Positions 6,763 through 9,442 of a stretch of 9,442 bases of DNA are shown piece after piece (position 1 is the stretch's first letter; each line of letters begins with the position of its first letter). The position numbers and the translations under genes were made by a program. Source of the DNA: Clostridia bacterium (GTDB taxonomy: Bacteria; Bacillota_A; Clostridia; Oscillospirales; CAG-272); the NCBI GenBank assembly GCA_017626655.1, contig JAGAIH010000378.1:1-9442 (forward strand), in the 5' to 3' direction. The notes under the pieces are model-generated. The model ran no database searches and was not told the origin of the DNA. It saw only the letters and a program-made list of their open reading frames with translations.

Positions 6763-6796
6763 CCCGCCCCGACGCGAGGCGGGTCTTGTGTTTTTT
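6763..6796 (+). terminator. Probable terminator after the cardiolipin synthase gene
   Basis: CCCGCC (6763-6768) pairs with GGCGGG (6778-6783) around a 9-base loop, then TCTTGTG and a run of six T (6791-6796). The T-run is seven bases from the stem, further than ideal, and an overlapping upstream CCCGCC could pair instead. Its position just after the stop at 6747 supports the call. Confidence 0.6.
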
Positions 6797-6834
6797 CCAC
6801 AATTCTGAGGGGGAAGTTTCTCACTTCCTATCAA

Positions 6835-6863
6835 TTGCAGGATGGAGCAAAATATGGTATAAT
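6835..6863 (+). promoter_or_regulatory. Sigma-A promoter with extended -10 for the glycoside hydrolase gene
   Basis: TTGCAG (6835-6840), a 17-base spacer and a perfect TATAAT (6858-6863) preceded by TGG form a complete extended promoter. The predicted start is near 6870, giving a structured leader of about 60 bases before the ATG at 6932. Confidence 0.87.
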
Positions 6864-6874
6864 GACAGTACCCC

Positions 6875-6926
6875 GTACCGCCGCGACCGAAGCGGTACCC
6901 CTGGCGCGACTTTGCGCCGAAAGGAG
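6875..6926 (+). other. Double-hairpin 5' leader next to the ribosome binding site
   Basis: Two hairpins lie between the promoter and the gene. GTACCGC (6875-6881) pairs perfectly with GCGGTAC (6892-6898) around 10 bases. GGCGC (6903-6907) pairs with GCGCC (6914-6918) around 6 bases. The second stem ends one base before AAAGGAG (6920-6926), which is five bases before the ATG. The elements could stabilise the mRNA or modulate ribosome access. There is no T-run, so it is not a terminator, and I recognise no riboswitch class. Confidence 0.6.
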
Positions 6927-6931
6927 TCATT

Positions 6932-9442
6932 ATGAAGAGATACGGAAAGCTTTTGGCCCTGCTCCTCGCCATCCTGATGGTGGGAGCCGCCGCCGCCACC
7001 ACCCTGGTGGGTATTCTGCCCGCCGCCGCCGAGGGAAACATCCGGTCGGATTCCCCCCAGAAGATGGACGCTTGGTCGTCAAGCGCCGCAGGGCGAGGCC
7101 CCCAGCAGGTGGCCGAGGGCTCGGTCTACGGCATCCGCATGAGCTACGGCGCTCCCTTTGACGGTGTAGAGGTCTCCATGCCCACCTGGAGCACCAAGGA
7201 CTCCGCCGCCACCCTGTCCATCTACAAATGGAACGAGGGCTTTGAGAAAACCATCGCAGGCGAGCCCATCGCCAAGCAGGTCTTTGACCCCGCCAAGGAT
7301 AACGCCTTCAATAAGCTCTCCTTCGACGAGCAGCCTGCGGGTGAGTACCTGGTGACCATCTCGGGCGTTCGTGGCCAGGTGGGCGTCTGGAAGTCCAACG
7401 TCACCGTGGGCAAGGGCTTTACCTACATGGACGGCGCCGAGACTCAGGCTGACTGGGAGATGCGGGTCTACTTCACCAAGACCCCCGTGGAGCCCTTCTT
7501 CCCCTGCGAGAGTGCCAATGCCGTCAGCGGTGACCACGTCCTGCCTCCCGAGTCCGAGATCCCCGCGGACAGCCTGCTGAATACCCACAAGGTCATGCCC
7601 GATACCTGGGTCTTCACCGACGGTCTGGGCAGAGTTTCGGTGACCAACGCCGAGGTGGGCGACCCCAAGGAGGACAAGACCCTGGCTATGTTCTACTGGA
7701 CCTGGCACACCAAGGCCATGGCCGCCGCCGGCTACACCGACACCACCAAGCTTCTGGAGAAGTACCCCGAGGCCAAGAACGACTATAACCACGCCGCCTG
7801 GACGGGCACGGGCCACTACTGCTTCTGGAACGAGCCCATCTACGGCTTCTACACCACCGAGGATCCCTGGGTACTCCGCCGCCACGCCGAGCTGCTGGCC
7901 AACGCGGGCGTGGACGTCATCTTCACCGACAACACCAACGGCAACATGACCTGGCGCGCCTCCTACATGGCCCTCTACGAGACCTGGGACGACGCCCAGA
8001 AGAACGGTGCCGTAGACGTCCCCAAGGTCTCCTACCTCCTGCCCTTCGGCGCCAACGAGGGCTCCAAGGATCAGCTGGAGAGCCTGTATCTGGACATCTA
8101 CCGCCCCGGCAAGTACCAGAATCTGTGGTTCTATTGGGACGAGAAGCCCATGCTCATGGCCCATACCGGCAACATCAGCAAGGGCAATAACCTGGGCAAG
8201 GAGATCCTCTCCAACTTTACCTTCCGAGGCGGTCAGCCCGGCTACCGTGTGGACTCCACCGCCGCCAAGCAGTGGGGCTGGCTGTCGGTCTTCCCCCAGG
8301 CACTCTACTCCACCCGCGGTCAGAAGGGCGTGGAGAAGGGTGAGATCGAGCAGATGACCGTAGGCGTGGCCGTCAACCACAACTACGTCACCAAGGAGAT
8401 CACCGCCATGAACGGCGTCAACGTCATGGGCCGCTCCTACACCACCGACTACGAGAACCGCTACGACGTGGAGGGCGCCGAGGCCTCCAAGTGGGGCTAC
8501 CAGTTCTCCCAGCAGTTCGACTACGCCCTGGAGGTGTCGCCTCCCGTCCTCTTCGTCACGGGCTGGAACGAGTGGCACGCCTGGCGTCAGCCTAACCCTT
8601 GGGGCGGCGCCAACTCCCAGGTCAACAACGCCCTGGTGGACCAGTTCAGCGACGAGTTCTCCCGCGATCTGGAGCCCTCCAAGGGTGCCTTGCAGGATCA
8701 CTACTACTACCTCTTCGTCAACTACGCCCGCAAGTACAAGGGCGTAAACCCCATCCCCACCCCCAGCGTCAACGCCACCATCGACCTGACCGCGGGTGCC
8801 GACCAGTGGAAGACCGTGGAGCCCTACTACGCCGCCTACATCGGCAACACCTTTGACCGCGACTGCACCGGCTACGGCGACACCAAGTACACCGAGACCT
8901 CGGGCCGTAACGACATCATCGGCGCCCAGGTGGCCCGCGACGGCGAGTTCGTCTACTTCCTGGTGGAGTGCAAGGACGACATCACCCCCTATACCGACTC
9001 CCTGTGGATGAACCTCTACCTGGACACCGACCAGGCAAAGCAGGGCTGGAACACCTTCGAGTACGTTCTGAACAAGACCGCCGCCTCCGCGGATACCCTG
9101 GTCCTGGAGAAGTTCACCGCCGACAACGATTACAGCAAGACCGAGAAGGTGGCCGACGTGGAGTACAAGCTGGACGGCCGTTACCTCACCGTCAAGATCG
9201 CCAAGTCCGACCTGGGACTTTCCGGCAGTGACTACACCATCAACTTCGCCTGGACCGACAACGTCCACGACGAGGGCGACTACGGGAAGTTCAGCGGCGA
9301 TATCCTGGACTTCTACACCTCGGGTGACGTAGCCCCCGGCGGCCGCTTCAAGTACAGCTTCATCTCCACCGCGGAGAACAGCGGTGAGCCCGCCGAGACC
9401 ACCCCCGAGACCGAGCCCGCCACCGATCCCGAGGAGACCCCC
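6932..9442 (+). CDS. Secreted GH71/GH99-like glycoside hydrolase, C-terminus cut by window
   Basis: The frame is open for 837 codons up to the last base of the window, so the stop lies outside. Residues 1-33 are a signal peptide (KR, long hydrophobic core, likely cleavage after LPAAA). Residues about 60-180 look like a beta-rich accessory domain. The core (about 225-605) begins FTDGLGRVSVTNAEVG and MFYWTWHT. It continues with WNEPIYGFY (299-307), HAELLANAGVDVIFTDNTN (318-336) and FVTGWNEWHAW (541-551). This pattern fits (beta/alpha)8 glycosidases related to GH71/GH99; Glu547 of WNEW is a candidate catalytic acid and Asp333 another active-site residue, by inference. Residues about 613-811 resemble a CBM9-like sugar-binding domain. 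A Pro/Thr/Glu linker starts near 817, which often precedes a membrane or wall anchor. Codon use is strongly C-ending. The substrate is unknown; no transporter or sugar gene is adjacent. The start is supported by AAAGGAG. Confidence 0.8.
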   Translation, partial: MKRYGKLLALLLAILMVGAAAATTLVGILPAAAEGNIRSDSPQKMDAWSSSAAGRGPQQVAEGSVYGIRMSYGAPFDGVEVSMPTWSTKDSAATLSIYKWNEGFEKTIAGEPIAKQVFDPAKDNAFNKLSFDEQPAGEYLVTISGVRGQVGVWKSNVTVGKGFTYMDGAETQADWEMRVYFTKTPVEPFFPCESANAVSGDHVLPPESEIPADSLLNTHKVMPDTWVFTDGLGRVSVTNAEVGDPKEDKTLAMFYWTWHTKAMAAAGYTDTTKLLEKYPEAKNDYNHAAWTGTGHYCFWNEPIYGFYTTEDPWVLRRHAELLANAGVDVIFTDNTNGNMTWRASYMALYETWDDAQKNGAVDVPKVSYLLPFGANEGSKDQLESLYLDIYRPGKYQNLWFYWDEKPMLMAHTGNISKGNNLGKEILSNFTFRGGQPGYRVDSTAAKQWGWLSVFPQALYSTRGQKGVEKGEIEQMTVGVAVNHNYVTKEITAMNGVNVMGRSYTTDYENRYDVEGAEASKWGYQFSQQFDYALEVSPPVLFVTGWNEWHAWRQPNPWGGANSQVNNALVDQFSDEFSRDLEPSKGALQDHYYYLFVNYARKYKGVNPIPTPSVNATIDLTAGADQWKTVEPYYAAYIGNTFDRDCTGYGDTKYTETSGRNDIIGAQVARDGEFVYFLVECKDDITPYTDSLWMNLYLDTDQAKQGWNTFEYVLNKTAASADTLVLEKFTADNDYSKTEKVADVEYKLDGRYLTVKIAKSDLGLSGSDYTINFAWTDNVHDEGDYGKFSGDILDFYTSGDVAPGGRFKYSFISTAENSGEPAETTPETEPATDPEETP

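Noticed and set aside
5188..7041. Minus-strand open frame of 617 codons opposite the cardiolipin synthase gene
   Set aside because: The plus strand carries a clear complete enzyme; the antisense product is Gly/Val/Asp/His-rich low-complexity sequence and crosses a terminator and promoter.
7079..9268. Minus-strand open frame of 729 codons opposite the glycoside hydrolase
   Set aside because: The plus strand is open over the whole region with signal peptide and enzyme motifs; the antisense frame is a composition artefact.
1..9442. The genes as one novel multi-gene system, such as defence or biosynthesis
   Set aside because: Terminators, separate promoters and opposite strands split them into independent units, and no shared pathway or defence domain is visible.

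Overview
The window looks like chromosomal DNA of a GC-rich gut-type clostridium (Firmicutes, probably the Oscillospirales/Christensenellales range). This rests on strong AAAGGAG-type ribosome binding sites, sigma-A promoters, a surface lipoprotein with the CTExG/CxxCG repeat and BspA-type leucine-rich repeats common in uncultured gut Clostridia, and a dispersed palindromic element (40-90) of a kind I remember from this group. The taxonomic placement is inference from sequence style only.

Layout. The left end holds the palindromic element, then a 130-residue orphan protein (160-552) and, 14 bases later, a cysteine desulfurase (567-1736), probably co-transcribed. A hairpin at 1746-1774 lies between this pair and a convergent YgjP-type metallopeptidase gene on the minus strand (1784-2506) and may serve both directions. 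A divergent promoter region (2507-2659) then drives the metallopeptidase leftwards and a large Cys-rich repeat lipoprotein rightwards (2660-5068). A good terminator (5087-5125) follows, then a cardiolipin synthase gene with its own start signals (5206-6747), another likely terminator, a well-formed promoter with a double-hairpin leader (6835-6926), and a large secreted GH71/GH99-like glycoside hydrolase (6932 to the window end, C-terminus missing).

The genes read as separate transcription units, not one pathway: sulfur mobilisation, a small metallopeptidase-fold enzyme, a surface adhesin-like lipoprotein, membrane phospholipid synthesis and extracellular glycan attack. The most distinctive structure is in the lipoprotein. 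It has ten copies of a repeat with three Cys and one His, nine of them in exact 41-residue register, and these nine are organised as a higher-order three-unit (369 bp) period. No CRISPR array, tRNA, rRNA, insertion sequence or phage gene was seen. I found no convincing new multi-gene system.
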